Made by a program: the position numbers and the translations under genes
Notes under the pieces: model-generated
What the model was told of the DNA's origin: nothing
The model's input: only the letters and a program-made list of their open reading frames with translations
Databases searched by the model: none
Assembly (NCBI GenBank): GCA_963803295.1
Contig: CAWDMC010000005.1
Span: forward strand, 124,001-188,000
Direction of reading: 5' to 3'
Source: CAWDMC01 sp963803295
GTDB taxonomy: Bacteria > Acidobacteriota > Terriglobia > UBA7540
DNA: 64,000 nt
Shown here: one piece after another, positions 16,002 to 25,886 of the stretch
Numbering within the stretch: the first letter of the stretch is position 1
Layout: every line of letters begins with the position of its first letter

Positions 16002-18839
16002 GTGAGCACAACACATTCGCTACGTTTCGGCACTGTTGTCATCGCTCTATCAAGCTTGGGCTTGCTTGTGTGTGCGGGCCTGAACCTGCAGCAGCGCAGC
16101 CAGTATCAACTTCCGTATGATGGCGTGAGCTGGATTGACACGCAACAAGGCGTGACGGCTTGGGTGGTAAGCCACAACAGCCCAAGCGATCAGGCAGGGA
16201 TTCACAAGGGCGATATCCTTGTCTCGATAGACGGAAAGCCGATCCACAAAGCAGACGAAGCTGCTCAAGCCATTTTCCAGAACGGTGTTTGGTCAGATGT
16301 AGTCTACAACCTTACACGCCAAGGAGAGGAATACCAGACCTCCGTCTTGATTTCACCTCAGCCCCAGCCCCGGACGCTTCGGGACTATCTCGAGGTTGTG
16401 GGACTGCTCTATCTTCTGATCGGCGCCTTTGTCCTGATTCGGCGCTCCAGTGCTCGCAAGTCTCTTCATTTTTACCTTTTCTGCTTTTCTTCTTTCGTTC
16501 TGTTCACTTTTTCCTATAGCGGCAAACTGAACGCTTTCGACTGGACCGTCTACTGGCTGAACGTTGCCGCCTGGATCCTGCAACCCACTCTCTTCCTACA
16601 TTTTTGCCTTACCTTTCCAGCACGCGCGCAGTGGCTTCGCCGGCGTTCATACGGTGCCGCCCTGCTTTACGTGCCGGCCTTGATCCTAGGGATTGTTCAC
16701 GTTGCCGTGGCGCTTCAGGCGATGGTTCTCCCGGTACCGCTAGCCGCGTCGAACTGGCTGCTCGACCGCGTCGAGCTGTTCTACATGCTCGCCTGTTTCC
16801 TGGCAGGCACGGTGGTCCTATTGCGCTCCGGCCGCCGGGCGGAAGTTCCCCTGGTGCAGCAGCAACTCAAGTGGCTCATCCGCGGCACTGTGGTCGCCAT
16901 GGCTCCCTTTGCCCTGCTGTACGGGCTCCCTTATGGTTTCGGGTATGTTCCGCTGTGGTGGATGAATCTCTCGGTGATGTCGCTGGTGCTGCTGCCGCTA
17001 ACGTTTGGCTACTCCATCATGCAGTACCGGCTGATGGATGTGGATATCATCTTCCGCCGGGGCCTAGCCTATACACTGGCCACGGCCACCATCGTGGGTC
17101 TGTACATCGGCGGCGTGGCCCTGTTTGCCGACTTCTTCCGCAATCATCTGGTTATTACCAGCCATGGCGGATGGATTATCGCTATCGTGCTGACGGCGGT
17201 CCTGTTCCAGCCATTGCTGAATGCGATCCAGTCGCGGCTTGACCGCTTCTTCAACCCGGAGCGCTACGACTATCGCGCTACCCTTCTCGACTTTGCCCGC
17301 CAACTGGCCTCCGAGGTTCGTCTGGATTGCCTGTTGGACGAGGTCTCGAAGCGCCTGACCTCGACCCTTAGCGTTGATCGTCTCGCCTTTTTCCTAACGG
17401 GCGAGTCGGGAGAGCTGACACTCGCGAAATCCACGGGGTTACCCCCGTTTCGCAAGCTCGACCTCAGCTTTCTGGATCCGAGCCGCGCTGAGCTGGCAAA
17501 GGGCTACCTATTCTTCGACAGCGTGCGACGCGTTCCGGGAGTGTCGGGGGCTGCCCAGTCGGCGATTGAGCGTCTTGACTTGCATTACTACCTGCCGCTC
17601 AAGGTGAAAGAGCGCACTCTGGGTTATCTGGGTCTGGGGAAAACACGCGAGGGGGACTTCCTCTCGCGCGAAGACGTTGACCTGCTGCACACGCTCGCCG
17701 GATACGTCGGGATTGCCGTTGAGAACGCGCAGCTTTACCAGTCGCTCGAGCAGAAGGCGCGCCAATACGAGGCTCTCAAGGACTTCAACGAGAACATTAT
17801 TGAGTCGATCAGCGCAGGCGTGATGGCCACGAATTTAGGCCAGGAGATCGAAGCCTGGAACTCGGCCATGGAAAAGCTCTACGGCGTCAACCGTTCGGCC
17901 GCGCTCGGTAAGAAGCTCGACGAGGTCTTCTCGGCTGATTTGATCCGGGAGTTACCCACGCCTTCTGACTCGCGTCCGGACGCTTCGCTGTACAAATTTC
18001 GCCTGAATAATGCCACCGGCCAACAATTGATCGTAAACATATCGCTGGCACCATTGGTGGGCAAAGACGGCCAGGTGCTCGGGCGTTTAATGATTGTGAA
18101 CGATCTCACCGACCGGGTCAATCTTGAGGATCAGCTTGCCCAGGCCGAGAAGCTTTCCTCGATCGGGCTTCTGGCGGCCGGCGTCGCCCACGAGGTAAAT
18201 ACTCCACTCGCGGTGATTACTTCGCAAGCCCAGATGCTCCTGCGGCAGTTACAGCAGGCTCCCCTTGATGGCTCGCAGATGCCGACGCTCGAGAAAATAG
18301 TCAAGTCGTCGTTCCGGGCTTCGGAGATCGTCAACAGCCTGCTGAAGTTCTCGCGGGTGAGCGGCAGCGAGCTGAGCGAAATGGATCTGAACCGGGTGAT
18401 TCGCGAGACGCTTTCCCTGGTCGATCCGATGCTGCGCGCCTCCCACATCTCCCTGAATCTTCAGCTCGCCGGTGGCGTGCCTCCGATCTACGGGAATTAC
18501 GGCAAGTTGCAGCAGGTGTTCATGAATCTTATTATGAATGCCCGTGACGCGATGCCGCGCGGCGGCGAACTCACCGTGGCCACTGACCGTGAGGACTCCA
18601 TGGTGCGCGCCGAGGTTAGCGACAACGGTGTAGGCATCCCGGCCGAACACCTGGCGAAGATATTCGATCCCTTCTTTACCACCAAAGCCAGCAGCCGTGG
18701 GACTGGACTGGGATTGGCGGTAACCTATGGCCTGATGCGCGAACACTCCGGCAAAATCTGGGTCGACAGTAATGTCGGCCGAGGCACCACTTTCAGGCTG
18801 GAATTTCCCGTGGCGAGGAGAGCCGTGAATGTCAGCTAA
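16002..18839 (+). CDS. Membrane histidine kinase with PDZ, GAF and PAS domains
   Basis: A 945-residue sensor kinase. GTG 16002 has GAGG eight bases upstream; TTG 15969 is the alternative. Order: first membrane helix (8-28), an extracytoplasmic PDZ domain (about 45-118, with DQAGIHKGDILVSIDGKPI), roughly eight further membrane helices to residue 410, a GAF domain (about 430-580), a PAS domain (about 600-700), HisKA with the phospho-acceptor H730 in AAGVAHEVNTPLAVI, and HATPase with NLIMNARDAM, DNGVGIP, FDPFFTTK and GTGLGLAVTYG. NtrB/AtoS-like. The PDZ domain could sense misfolded or C-terminal peptides of envelope proteins (inference). The stop overlaps the start of its response regulator by 11 bases. 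Confidence 0.9.
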   Translation: MSTTHSLRFGTVVIALSSLGLLVCAGLNLQQRSQYQLPYDGVSWIDTQQGVTAWVVSHNSPSDQAGIHKGDILVSIDGKPIHKADEAAQAIFQNGVWSDVVYNLTRQGEEYQTSVLISPQPQPRTLRDYLEVVGLLYLLIGAFVLIRRSSARKSLHFYLFCFSSFVLFTFSYSGKLNAFDWTVYWLNVAAWILQPTLFLHFCLTFPARAQWLRRRSYGAALLYVPALILGIVHVAVALQAMVLPVPLAASNWLLDRVELFYMLACFLAGTVVLLRSGRRAEVPLVQQQLKWLIRGTVVAMAPFALLYGLPYGFGYVPLWWMNLSVMSLVLLPLTFGYSIMQYRLMDVDIIFRRGLAYTLATATIVGLYIGGVALFADFFRNHLVITSHGGWIIAIVLTAVLFQPLLNAIQSRLDRFFNPERYDYRATLLDFARQLASEVRLDCLLDEVSKRLTSTLSVDRLAFFLTGESGELTLAKSTGLPPFRKLDLSFLDPSRAELAKGYLFFDSVRRVPGVSGAAQSAIERLDLHYYLPLKVKERTLGYLGLGKTREGDFLSREDVDLLHTLAGYVGIAVENAQLYQSLEQKARQYEALKDFNENIIESISAGVMATNLGQEIEAWNSAMEKLYGVNRSAALGKKLDEVFSADLIRELPTPSDSRPDASLYKFRLNNATGQQLIVNISLAPLVGKDGQVLGRLMIVNDLTDRVNLEDQLAQAEKLSSIGLLAAGVAHEVNTPLAVITSQAQMLLRQLQQAPLDGSQMPTLEKIVKSSFRASEIVNSLLKFSRVSGSELSEMDLNRVIRETLSLVDPMLRASHISLNLQLAGGVPPIYGNYGKLQQVFMNLIMNARDAMPRGGELTVATDREDSMVRAEVSDNGVGIPAEHLAKIFDPFFTTKASSRGTGLGLAVTYGLMREHSGKIWVDSNVGRGTTFRLEFPVARRAVNVS

Positions 18840-20229
18840 AGGCTCGATTCTCATCGTCGACGACGAGCAGGAGATTCGCGAGAGTCTCGATCAACTGCTG
18901 AAATTCGAAGGGTATCGTACCAATACTGCAGGGACCGGAGAGGAAGGCCTGAGAAGAGCCGAGGAATCGGTCTACGATCTTGTCTTGCTCGACATCAACC
19001 TGCCGGATCAGAGTGGCCTCGAGGTATTGAAATCCCTAAAACATCTCGCCCCCGAGACTGCCGTAGTGATGATCACTGCCTACGACTCGGGCCAGACGGC
19101 CTTTGAGGCATCCAAGCAGGGTGCGGCCAGCTACATTCCCAAACCTTGGGACAACGACCGCATGCTGCTCGAGATCCGCAATACGCTCGATAAGTCGCGG
19201 CTGCAATCGGAGAACGTGCAGTTGCGGCGGGCCTTAAAGCGTTATTCGCTGCCCAATCTAGTGGGCAAGAGCGAGCCCCTCCAGAAGATCATGGACCTGA
19301 TCACTCAGGTGGCACCCACCCGGGCCACCATCCTGATCCTGGGTGAGAGCGGCACCGGCAAGGAGCTCGTGGCTAAGACCATCCATGCCACCAGCACTCG
19401 CGCCGATAAGCCATTTGTGCCCGTCAATACCGGCTCCATGCCCGTGGACCTGCTCGAAAGCACCCTCTTCGGACACGTAAAGGGCGCCTTCACCTCTGCC
19501 GTCGCCACCAAACGCGGTCTCTTCGAGGTGGCGGACCAGGGCACGATCTTCTTTGACGAAATCGGCACGGTGGGTGTGGAGACCCAGGCGAAGCTGCTCC
19601 GCGTCATCCAGGAGCGCGAGTTCATGCGCTTGGGAGGTACAGAAACCATCAAAGTGGATGTTCGCATTCTCGCCGCCACCAACGCCGATCTTCGCCGCTT
19701 GGTGCAGGAGAACAAATTTCGCGAGGACCTCTTCTATCGCCTGAACGTGATCACCCTCACCTTGCCGCCATTGCGTGACCGTAAAGAAGATATTCCCGCG
19801 CTGGCCGATCATTTTCTGATCAAGTTCGGCCAGGAGAACAACCGCTACGAATTGCATTTTGCGCCCGAGGCCATGAAGATGCTGATGAACTACTCCTGGC
19901 CCGGCAACGTGCGCGAACTGGAGAACGCGGTCGAACGGGCTGTGGTGCTCTCCTCGGGCCCGCTGATCGGTCCGGAATCGCTACCCGAGCAATTGTCCGA
20001 CAACCACACAGGGGCGTCGCACCAATTCGGCCCCGAAGACATGGAAGGTCGCTCCCTTTTCGAGATCATGGAATCGTGTGAGCGCCGCATCATCGTCGAT
20101 ATGCTCGAGCGCAGCCAGTGGAGCCAGACCGAAGCCGCCGAGCGCTTTCGCATTCCGCTTTCTACCCTCAATCAGAAAATCAAACGCCTGCACATCGATA
20201 TCAAGAGACGCAAGGAAGATCGAAACTAA
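18829..20229 (+). CDS. NtrC-family sigma-54-type response regulator
   Basis: A 466-residue regulator: receiver domain (1-120) with DDE at 11-13, phospho-acceptor D55 and K105; AAA+ domain (about 145-380) with Walker A GESGTGKE (172-179), Walker B TIFFDEIG (239-246) and the arginine-finger region FREDLFYRLNVI; and a Fis-type helix-turn-helix at the C-terminus (WSQTEAAERFRIPLSTLNQKIKRL). The loop that contacts sigma-54, normally GAFTGA, reads GAFTSA (219-224). It is translationally coupled to the PDZ-kinase and should be its partner. Targets were not identified; no -24/-12 promoter was confidently found in the window. Confidence 0.92.
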   Translation: MSAKGSILIVDDEQEIRESLDQLLKFEGYRTNTAGTGEEGLRRAEESVYDLVLLDINLPDQSGLEVLKSLKHLAPETAVVMITAYDSGQTAFEASKQGAASYIPKPWDNDRMLLEIRNTLDKSRLQSENVQLRRALKRYSLPNLVGKSEPLQKIMDLITQVAPTRATILILGESGTGKELVAKTIHATSTRADKPFVPVNTGSMPVDLLESTLFGHVKGAFTSAVATKRGLFEVADQGTIFFDEIGTVGVETQAKLLRVIQEREFMRLGGTETIKVDVRILAATNADLRRLVQENKFREDLFYRLNVITLTLPPLRDRKEDIPALADHFLIKFGQENNRYELHFAPEAMKMLMNYSWPGNVRELENAVERAVVLSSGPLIGPESLPEQLSDNHTGASHQFGPEDMEGRSLFEIMESCERRIIVDMLERSQWSQTEAAERFRIPLSTLNQKIKRLHIDIKRRKEDRN

Positions 20230-20368
20230 ACCGGGCGCCACAGATCTGTTCGCATGGTCAGTGTTCACACCCAAAGGCCTGCCCTGGCGGCAATCATTGT
20301 AACTGTCCGTACTCCTCAGCAGGCAGCCTTCGGAGGGCATTTCGCAGATTACAGCGAGACAAACCATC

Positions 20369-20663
20369 GTGATAGACTCAGCCATTACAGCCAGCGTTGC
20401 AGCACAAAGCGGTTATAAGATCAAGCCCATTGCGGAACGGCTTGGCATTCCGGAAGTTGGATGGCAGCTCCGCCACTGGAACACCACAGCGATGGATGAG
20501 GAAGGCTTCTCGACCAAAGTTCGCCAGACACGGGTCGGTCATGCCAGCCCGATCGTCACCAACGAGTAACACGCACGTGAGCGACAGAAAGTCGAGAGAG
20601 GCAGCTGAACTGAAGCCGTCGACCGACGGCTGCAAGAGGCCAAGGGAAAATCGAATTCGGTAG
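20369..20663 (+). pseudogene. Decayed tyrosine recombinase C-terminus
   Basis: The frame reads IKPIAERLGIPEVGWQLRHW, then KVRQTRVGHASPIVTNE and a stop. Removing one A from TAA near 20569 gives NEYTHVSDRKSREAAE, which is the catalytic Tyr and tail of a phage-type integrase. So a fragment carrying the HxxR, GH and Tyr regions remains, broken exactly at the catalytic tyrosine. It lies 50 bases from the 3' end of a tRNA-Arg gene, a classical integrase attachment location, so it is likely the scar of an integrative element. Confidence 0.6.
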
Positions 20664-20712
20664 AAGTTGTTGGCACAACAGAGAAGGTCTGTGTGTAAGT
20701 TATTGAAACAAA

Positions 20713-20789
<77 letters not shown>

Positions 20790-20924
20790 GATTGCTAAAT
20801 GCCTATGCTTGCACAGTCCCTGCAGATTGCGCAAGCAAGACCGCAGTTCACCCGGTAGTCCTTTGCAGGCCGCTCCCGGGTGGTGGTCAAGGGATCTATC
20901 GGCCGCGTGGAACTCGCTGACGAC

Positions 20925-21150
20925 TAGCCTACCTCAATCTCCTTGGCCATCGCGGCCAAGTCCCGGAAGTCTTATCCGCGCAGTTCTTGCAGTGGCGCCA
21001 CTCGTTCTGCCCTGCATTCTCACGCAAGGTGTAGTCGCCGCTGCCCGTGTAGTTGTGGGTCCCACCCCGCGAAACAGCCGCCGCCGCGGAAGCAGAGCGT
21101 TCGGCACTTCTTGCACAGCCCTCAAGGGGCTTGGCCCTGGCGGTGGGCGC
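20925..21150 (-). pseudogene. Remnant of a Cys-rich repeat protein
   Basis: Read on the minus strand with one frame change near 21062, the sequence gives LCKKCRTLCFRGGGCFAG followed by GTHNYTGSGDYTL and GQNEWRHCKNCAD. This alternation of CxxC, a GG(T/A)HxxTGSGDYTL block and GQNxWRxCxxC is a repeat I recognise from uncharacterised bacterial proteins. Stops and frame changes on both sides show that it is decayed. It lies between tRNA-Arg and the MFS gene, in the same scarred zone as the integrase remnant. Confidence 0.45.
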
Positions 21151-21158
21151 ATTGATTG

Positions 21159-22481
21159 CTATGTGCCTGGTTTGCCGGCAAGCGAAATCGGGGCCCTTAC
21201 AAAGAACAAATGCCCGATACCGGCAAAAAGTGCGACTCCAGCGGCGACTAGCAGCGCTGACTGGAAGGATGCCGTGGCTTGAACCATGTATCCGGTAAGC
21301 GCGGGGGCTATGGCGCCACCGACATACCCACCGAAATTCTGTATGGAACCAAGCGACGCGGCGTAATTTTGTGGCGCCGCGACCGTGGCCATCGCCCACG
21401 CGGCAGTGCTGCCGGCATTGATCATTAACAAGGATAAGGAAATATAGCCGACCGCCAATAAACTGGTCGAACTGTAGGCTGCCAACACCGTACATAGGAC
21501 CACTGCGAACAACACGCAAACGATCGGAATTTTACAACTGTTGATCGTAGATAGGCCGCGCCTTGAAAGAATATCGCAAATGCGGCCTCCGGTCAGGCTA
21601 CCGACGACTCCACAAGTGAAGGGAATGGCAGCGACCCAACCTGTCTTGGCGATGCTAAGGTGCCATTGGATCTCGAGATATTGGGGCAGCCAGGCATAAT
21701 AGAGCCAAGACATGTAGACGATGCCAAAAAAACCGCACAGCATTCCCCATGTCGTACTGAACCCAAACAATCGCCTCCAATCCCGCAACGACATGGGTAG
21801 CCGTTCGCGCTCCGAGCCCGAAAGATATTCAAGTTCCGCGGCCGATAGGCGTAATTGCTTAGGATCTCGATGTAAGCAGTAGAAAGTGAACCCCACAACC
21901 AAACCGGCGAGGCCCATCAGGATAAACATCCAGCGCCAGCCGAGATGGACCATGAGAATGGTAAGAAGTGGAGCTGCAAGGGCCGTCCCCAGACTGCTTG
22001 AACAGTTCCAAACGCCGGTGGCTAAGCCCCGGTCGCGCCGGGCAAACCAGTCCGCAACCACGCGGGCGCAACTTGGAAATTGTGGCGATTCACCGAGACC
22101 CAATAAAGCGCGGACTCCCATAAACTCCCAGAAGCTCGAAACCATTCCCCCAAGGATTTGGGCCAATGACCAAAGGACGACTCCGGCGGAAAGGAGCAGG
22201 CGCGCCCCCAAGCGATCCACCGCGGCCCCCGCGGGCAACTGGCATATCGCATAAGCGCATAGAAACGCGGAGAGTAAAACGCCACTGTGGGCAAGGGAAA
22301 TGCCAAGATCCTGCCGAATAAGCGGCAGGCCAACCGCCAAGCTGGCGCGATCGACATAGTTGATGACCCCGCTGATCACGAGAAGGATCAACGCCGTCTT
22401 TTGAATGCGCCGGATGCGGCTCAGGGGAGCGGGGAGCACCGGTTTGTGCCCACGGCCGATTACTTTGCGGTCTTTTCCCAA
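21159..22481 (-). CDS. MFS transporter, anion:cation symporter type
   Basis: A 440-residue transporter with 12 predicted membrane helices. NYVDRASLAVGLPLIRQDLG in the first helix and loop is typical of the ACS family (glucarate, galactonate, glucuronate or phthalate carriers), and the loop-2/3 motif GAAVDRLGARLLL fits MFS motif A. Start is a TTG at 22481 with GGGAG close upstream; a later start would still give a complete transporter. The substrate is probably a sugar acid or other organic anion (inference). No catabolic genes are adjacent. Confidence 0.85.
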   Translation of the reverse strand: MGKDRKVIGRGHKPVLPAPLSRIRRIQKTALILLVISGVINYVDRASLAVGLPLIRQDLGISLAHSGVLLSAFLCAYAICQLPAGAAVDRLGARLLLSAGVVLWSLAQILGGMVSSFWEFMGVRALLGLGESPQFPSCARVVADWFARRDRGLATGVWNCSSSLGTALAAPLLTILMVHLGWRWMFILMGLAGLVVGFTFYCLHRDPKQLRLSAAELEYLSGSERERLPMSLRDWRRLFGFSTTWGMLCGFFGIVYMSWLYYAWLPQYLEIQWHLSIAKTGWVAAIPFTCGVVGSLTGGRICDILSRRGLSTINSCKIPIVCVLFAVVLCTVLAAYSSTSLLAVGYISLSLLMINAGSTAAWAMATVAAPQNYAASLGSIQNFGGYVGGAIAPALTGYMVQATASFQSALLVAAGVALFAGIGHLFFVRAPISLAGKPGT

Positions 22482-22648
22482 GAACTCCCGTACCCCCGTT
22501 GCCGGCCTCTGTACTACCCGATAACACCTTGCCTGAGACGTAAAAAGTCTACCGGATAACGTACACCAGGTCTATGGGGGCACATGAGTGCCTGCCCTTT
22601 CACGTTTTGACATAAAATACTCTCGGGGGTTCACAAGGAGGCAGGACT

Positions 22649-23362
22649 ATGCAGAGGGTCGGCGTCATTCGCATGCTGGCGAGGTATCCCGTCAAATCGA
22701 TGCGAGGTGAAGCATACGCCTCAATTCCTCTGACCCTCCAGGGCTTCGAGGAGGATCGCCGGTTTGCATTTGTGCAAGCTGAGTCGCGTAGCGCTTTCCC
22801 ATGGCTCACGGCTCGGGAGATGCCGGAACTTCTCCGTTGGCAGACTTCGGTCGAGAAGCCGGGTACACCCGACGTCGCCGTGACTGTCACCACGCCTGCC
22901 GGCGAACTGTGGCCAGTCTCGAGCAGCGGGCTTCGGCAGGCCATCGAGGAACGTTTCGGGAAACCGGTCTTCCTACTAAGAGACTATCGCGGCTCGTTCG
23001 ATGCCGCTAGCGTCTCCCTCATCAGCGAGCAGACTGTCCAACGCATTGCCGAGGAATCCCAAACCGAGGCGAACCCGTGGCGCTTTCGGCCAAACCTGCT
23101 TGTGAATCTCGGTGGTGGTGCGGCCTTCGATGAGTTGAAGTGGGTTGGCCGTGTCTTGCGCCTGGGCCAGAAGGCGCGCATCGCCGTCACCCAGGTAGAC
23201 GAGCGGTGCGTCATGATCACGCTCGATCCGACAACCAGCGAACCCGCCTCCCAAATCTTGAAGTGTGTCGTTCGGCAGCACAACAAGTGCGCCGGAGTTT
23301 ACGCGACCGTGCTCACGCCCGGGGAAGTACATGCGGGTGATGGCGTCAATCTCGAAGACTGA
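22649..23362 (+). CDS. MOSC domain-containing protein
   Basis: A 237-residue protein. The N-terminal beta-barrel domain shows YPVKSMRGE and FEEDRRFAFV; the MOSC domain follows with FRPNLLV, the conserved cysteine region VDERCVMITLDPTT and a C-terminal CAGVYATVLTPGEVHAGD. MOSC proteins handle molybdenum-cofactor sulfur or bind it in amidoxime-reducing enzymes. The Cys in DERCVM matches the proposed Moco-linked or sulfur-carrying residue. AAGGAGG lies eight bases before the ATG. It is monocistronic; no molybdenum genes are nearby. Confidence 0.85.
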   Translation: MQRVGVIRMLARYPVKSMRGEAYASIPLTLQGFEEDRRFAFVQAESRSAFPWLTAREMPELLRWQTSVEKPGTPDVAVTVTTPAGELWPVSSSGLRQAIEERFGKPVFLLRDYRGSFDAASVSLISEQTVQRIAEESQTEANPWRFRPNLLVNLGGGAAFDELKWVGRVLRLGQKARIAVTQVDERCVMITLDPTTSEPASQILKCVVRQHNKCAGVYATVLTPGEVHAGDGVNLED

Positions 23363-23469
23363 ACCGGATTGTCTAAATCCATCGTGGTATCATTCTGCGG
23401 GTAAGGCGCTAAAGATCCCGCTAGGACACTGGTGTAGACTCAGGCGCGCCGGAGACACCTTGGGTGTGA

Positions 23470-23745
23470 GTTCTCAAACCTCAGCCACGGCCGATCGCGG
23501 CAGGACTGAGGATCAAGAAGGCCGCAGTCAATTGGGACGTGCTTGAGTATATAAGGAAAGGCGGCACTGAGGCTGTCGTGTTCTTCTTTAGGGGCGGCGC
23601 CCAAGATTCCACGATCAAGATAGCCCTCAGAGGACTCAGGTCGGAGGCTGATTATGCGGTGACGCGCATGAACTCACGTCAGTCAACAAGCGTCACGGGA
23701 CGCACGCTGAGCCGATCCGGCCCGTTAAGCCCAAAAAATAAAGCT
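23470..23745 (+). pseudogene. Possible remnant of a GH36-like glycosidase C-terminus
   Basis: An open frame without a family start reads NWDVLEYIRKGGTEAVVFFF, then IKIALRGLRSEADYAVT and SVTGRTLSRSG. This resembles the C-terminal beta-sandwich of alpha-galactosidase-like enzymes, where a WD-x-E/QY strand, a VVFxFR strand, an LRGLxPxAxYxVT strand and a TGxxLxxxG end occur in that order. No catalytic domain is present, so only a tail is left. The assignment rests on pattern memory. Confidence 0.35.
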
Positions 23746-23767
23746 TGGACACTTTCCCAACGGCCAT

Positions 23768-25570
23768 TTACTCGTTTACTTTCAGGACCGCCAGAAAAGC
23801 CTCCTGCGGGATGTCCACCTTACCCACGCGCTTCATGCGCTTCTTGCCTTCTTTCTGCTTTTCGAGCAGCTTACGCTTGCGTGAAATGTCGCCTCCATAG
23901 CATTTTGCCAGGACATTCTTGCGGATCGCGGCGACATTCTCGCGGGCGATGACTTTCGAGCCGATGGCTGCCTGGATGGCTACTTCGAACATCTGCCGTG
24001 GAATCAGTTTGCGCATGCGTTCACATAAGTTCCGGGCCCGCGGCTGGGCGAAATCGCGATGGCACACGAAGGATAGCGCATCCACCGGATCGCCGGCTAT
24101 CAGCAGATCCACCTTAACCAGGTCGGACTCGCGATATCCCGAGAAATGGTAGTCGAGTGACGCGTATCCGCGCGAAACCGATTTCAGCCGGTCGTAGAAG
24201 TCGAGCACGATCTCGTTAAGAGGCAATTCGTAGGTGAGCAGCACGCGCTTGCCGGAAACGTACTCGAAGCCCTTCTGCACCCCGCGCTTTTCTTCTGCCA
24301 AGGCCAGAATTCCGCCCAGGAACTCATCATTGGTGAGGATCAACGCTGTGATCAGCGGCTCCTCGATTTTGGCAACATCGCCGGCCGGCGGGAACTTCGT
24401 GGGGCTGTCAATGGTGAGAACCTCGCCCGCCTTGGTGGTCACGCGATAGCGGACGCCCGGCGCCGTGGTGATCAGGTCAAGTCCAAACTCCCGTTCCAGG
24501 CGCTCCTGGATGATCTCCATGTGGAGTAAGCCGAGAAAGCCACAGCGAAAGCCGAAGCCCAGAGCGACCGAGTTTTCCGGCTCATAGAAGAAAGAGGAAT
24601 CATTCAGGCGCAGTTTTTCGAGAGCGTCGCGCAGATCCTCGTATTGATTCGCCTCCACCGGGTACAGCCCGGAAAACACCATCGGTTTGATGTCTTCGAA
24701 CCCCGGCAAAGGTCCGGCCGCGGGGCGGTCCTCCTCGGTTATCGTGTCGCCAATCTTGGTGTCTGACACCCGTTTGATGTTGGCAACGATGTAGCCCACC
24801 TCGCCGGCTGCTAATTCCTCCACGCGAAGAATCTTGGGGTTGCGAATCCCGAGTTCCTCGACCGTATACACCTGTCCGTTCGACCACAGACGCACGTGCA
24901 TTCCCGGCCACACCGTACCCTGGACCACACGCGCCAGCACCACCACGCCCCGGTAGCTGTCATACCAGGAATCGAAGATCAGGGCTTGGAGCGGCTCCGC
25001 AGGAGATCCTCGGGGAGGAGGAATGCGTTTGACCACCGCCTCCAGAACCTCGTCCACTCCTGTCCCTTGTTTGGCACTGATGAGGATGGCGTCGCTGGCA
25101 TCGAGCGCGAGCGCGTGCTCGATCTGTTGCTTGGTGGCTTCAACCTCGGCGCCCGGAAGATCAATCTTATTGATCACCGGAATGATCTCGAGATTATTGT
25201 GGAGTGCCAACTGGGCGTTGGCCAGCGTCTGCGCTTCGACTCCCTGTGAAGCATCCACTACCAGCAACGCGCCCTCGCAGGCCGAGAGACTGCGAGACAC
25301 CTCGTAGGAAAAGTCCACGTGTCCGGGAGTGTCGATCAGGTTCAACTGATAGGTATTGCCATCATGCGCAGGATACGTCAGCCGCACAGAATGGGCTTTG
25401 ATGGTGATCCCGCGCTCCTTCTCGAGATCCATGGTATCGAGTACTTGTTCCGACATCTCGCGCTTTTGCAAAGCGCCGGTGAGCTCGAGCAGGCGGTCGG
25501 CCAGCGTCGACTTGCCATGATCGATGTGGGCAACGATGGAGAAATTACGGATGTATTTGGCGTCGGTCAT
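23768..25570 (-). CDS. lepA: Elongation factor 4 (LepA)
   Basis: A full-length 600-residue LepA/EF4, a ribosome-associated GTPase that promotes back-translocation and aids initiation or ribosome biogenesis. GTPase motifs are complete: AHIDHGKSTLADRL, GITIKAHS, DTPGHVDF and NKIDLPGA. The EF-G-like domains III and V and the LepA-specific C-terminal domain follow (FEVAIQAAIGSKVIARENVA, CYGGDISRKRKLLEKQKEGK). Length and motif order match the family. It is transcribed alone on the minus strand. Confidence 0.97.
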   Translation of the reverse strand: MTDAKYIRNFSIVAHIDHGKSTLADRLLELTGALQKREMSEQVLDTMDLEKERGITIKAHSVRLTYPAHDGNTYQLNLIDTPGHVDFSYEVSRSLSACEGALLVVDASQGVEAQTLANAQLALHNNLEIIPVINKIDLPGAEVEATKQQIEHALALDASDAILISAKQGTGVDEVLEAVVKRIPPPRGSPAEPLQALIFDSWYDSYRGVVVLARVVQGTVWPGMHVRLWSNGQVYTVEELGIRNPKILRVEELAAGEVGYIVANIKRVSDTKIGDTITEEDRPAAGPLPGFEDIKPMVFSGLYPVEANQYEDLRDALEKLRLNDSSFFYEPENSVALGFGFRCGFLGLLHMEIIQERLEREFGLDLITTAPGVRYRVTTKAGEVLTIDSPTKFPPAGDVAKIEEPLITALILTNDEFLGGILALAEEKRGVQKGFEYVSGKRVLLTYELPLNEIVLDFYDRLKSVSRGYASLDYHFSGYRESDLVKVDLLIAGDPVDALSFVCHRDFAQPRARNLCERMRKLIPRQMFEVAIQAAIGSKVIARENVAAIRKNVLAKCYGGDISRKRKLLEKQKEGKKRMKRVGKVDIPQEAFLAVLKVNE

Positions 25571-25886
25571 ACTCAGCAGAGTGGCCCGGTAACCCCGTGG
25601 ACAAACACGGAACCTTTCAACCGCGATCTTTCAGGTTCCACACACGGCAAGACGCGGGTGACCATAAGCGAGCCACCCGTAAACGAGATTCCATTCCGGG
25701 GAAGAAGTTGACAAAGGCTTGGGCCTGCACATGCCCGCATTGAGAAGGCTTTCTGCTCCTTTGAAAATCTAACAAAAGGGAGGTATGCTGTCAAATTCGA
25801 ACGACCAATAAAGATGATTCAGTTTGTCGGTCCTAACAGGCGCTCAAAAATCCAGAGCCTTGTCATGCTGAGAGAAGCGACGTACT

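Noticed and set aside
20809..21282. 157-residue plus-strand frame between tRNA-Arg and the MFS gene
   Set aside because: It overlaps the MFS 3' end and lies opposite a better explained Cys-rich remnant.
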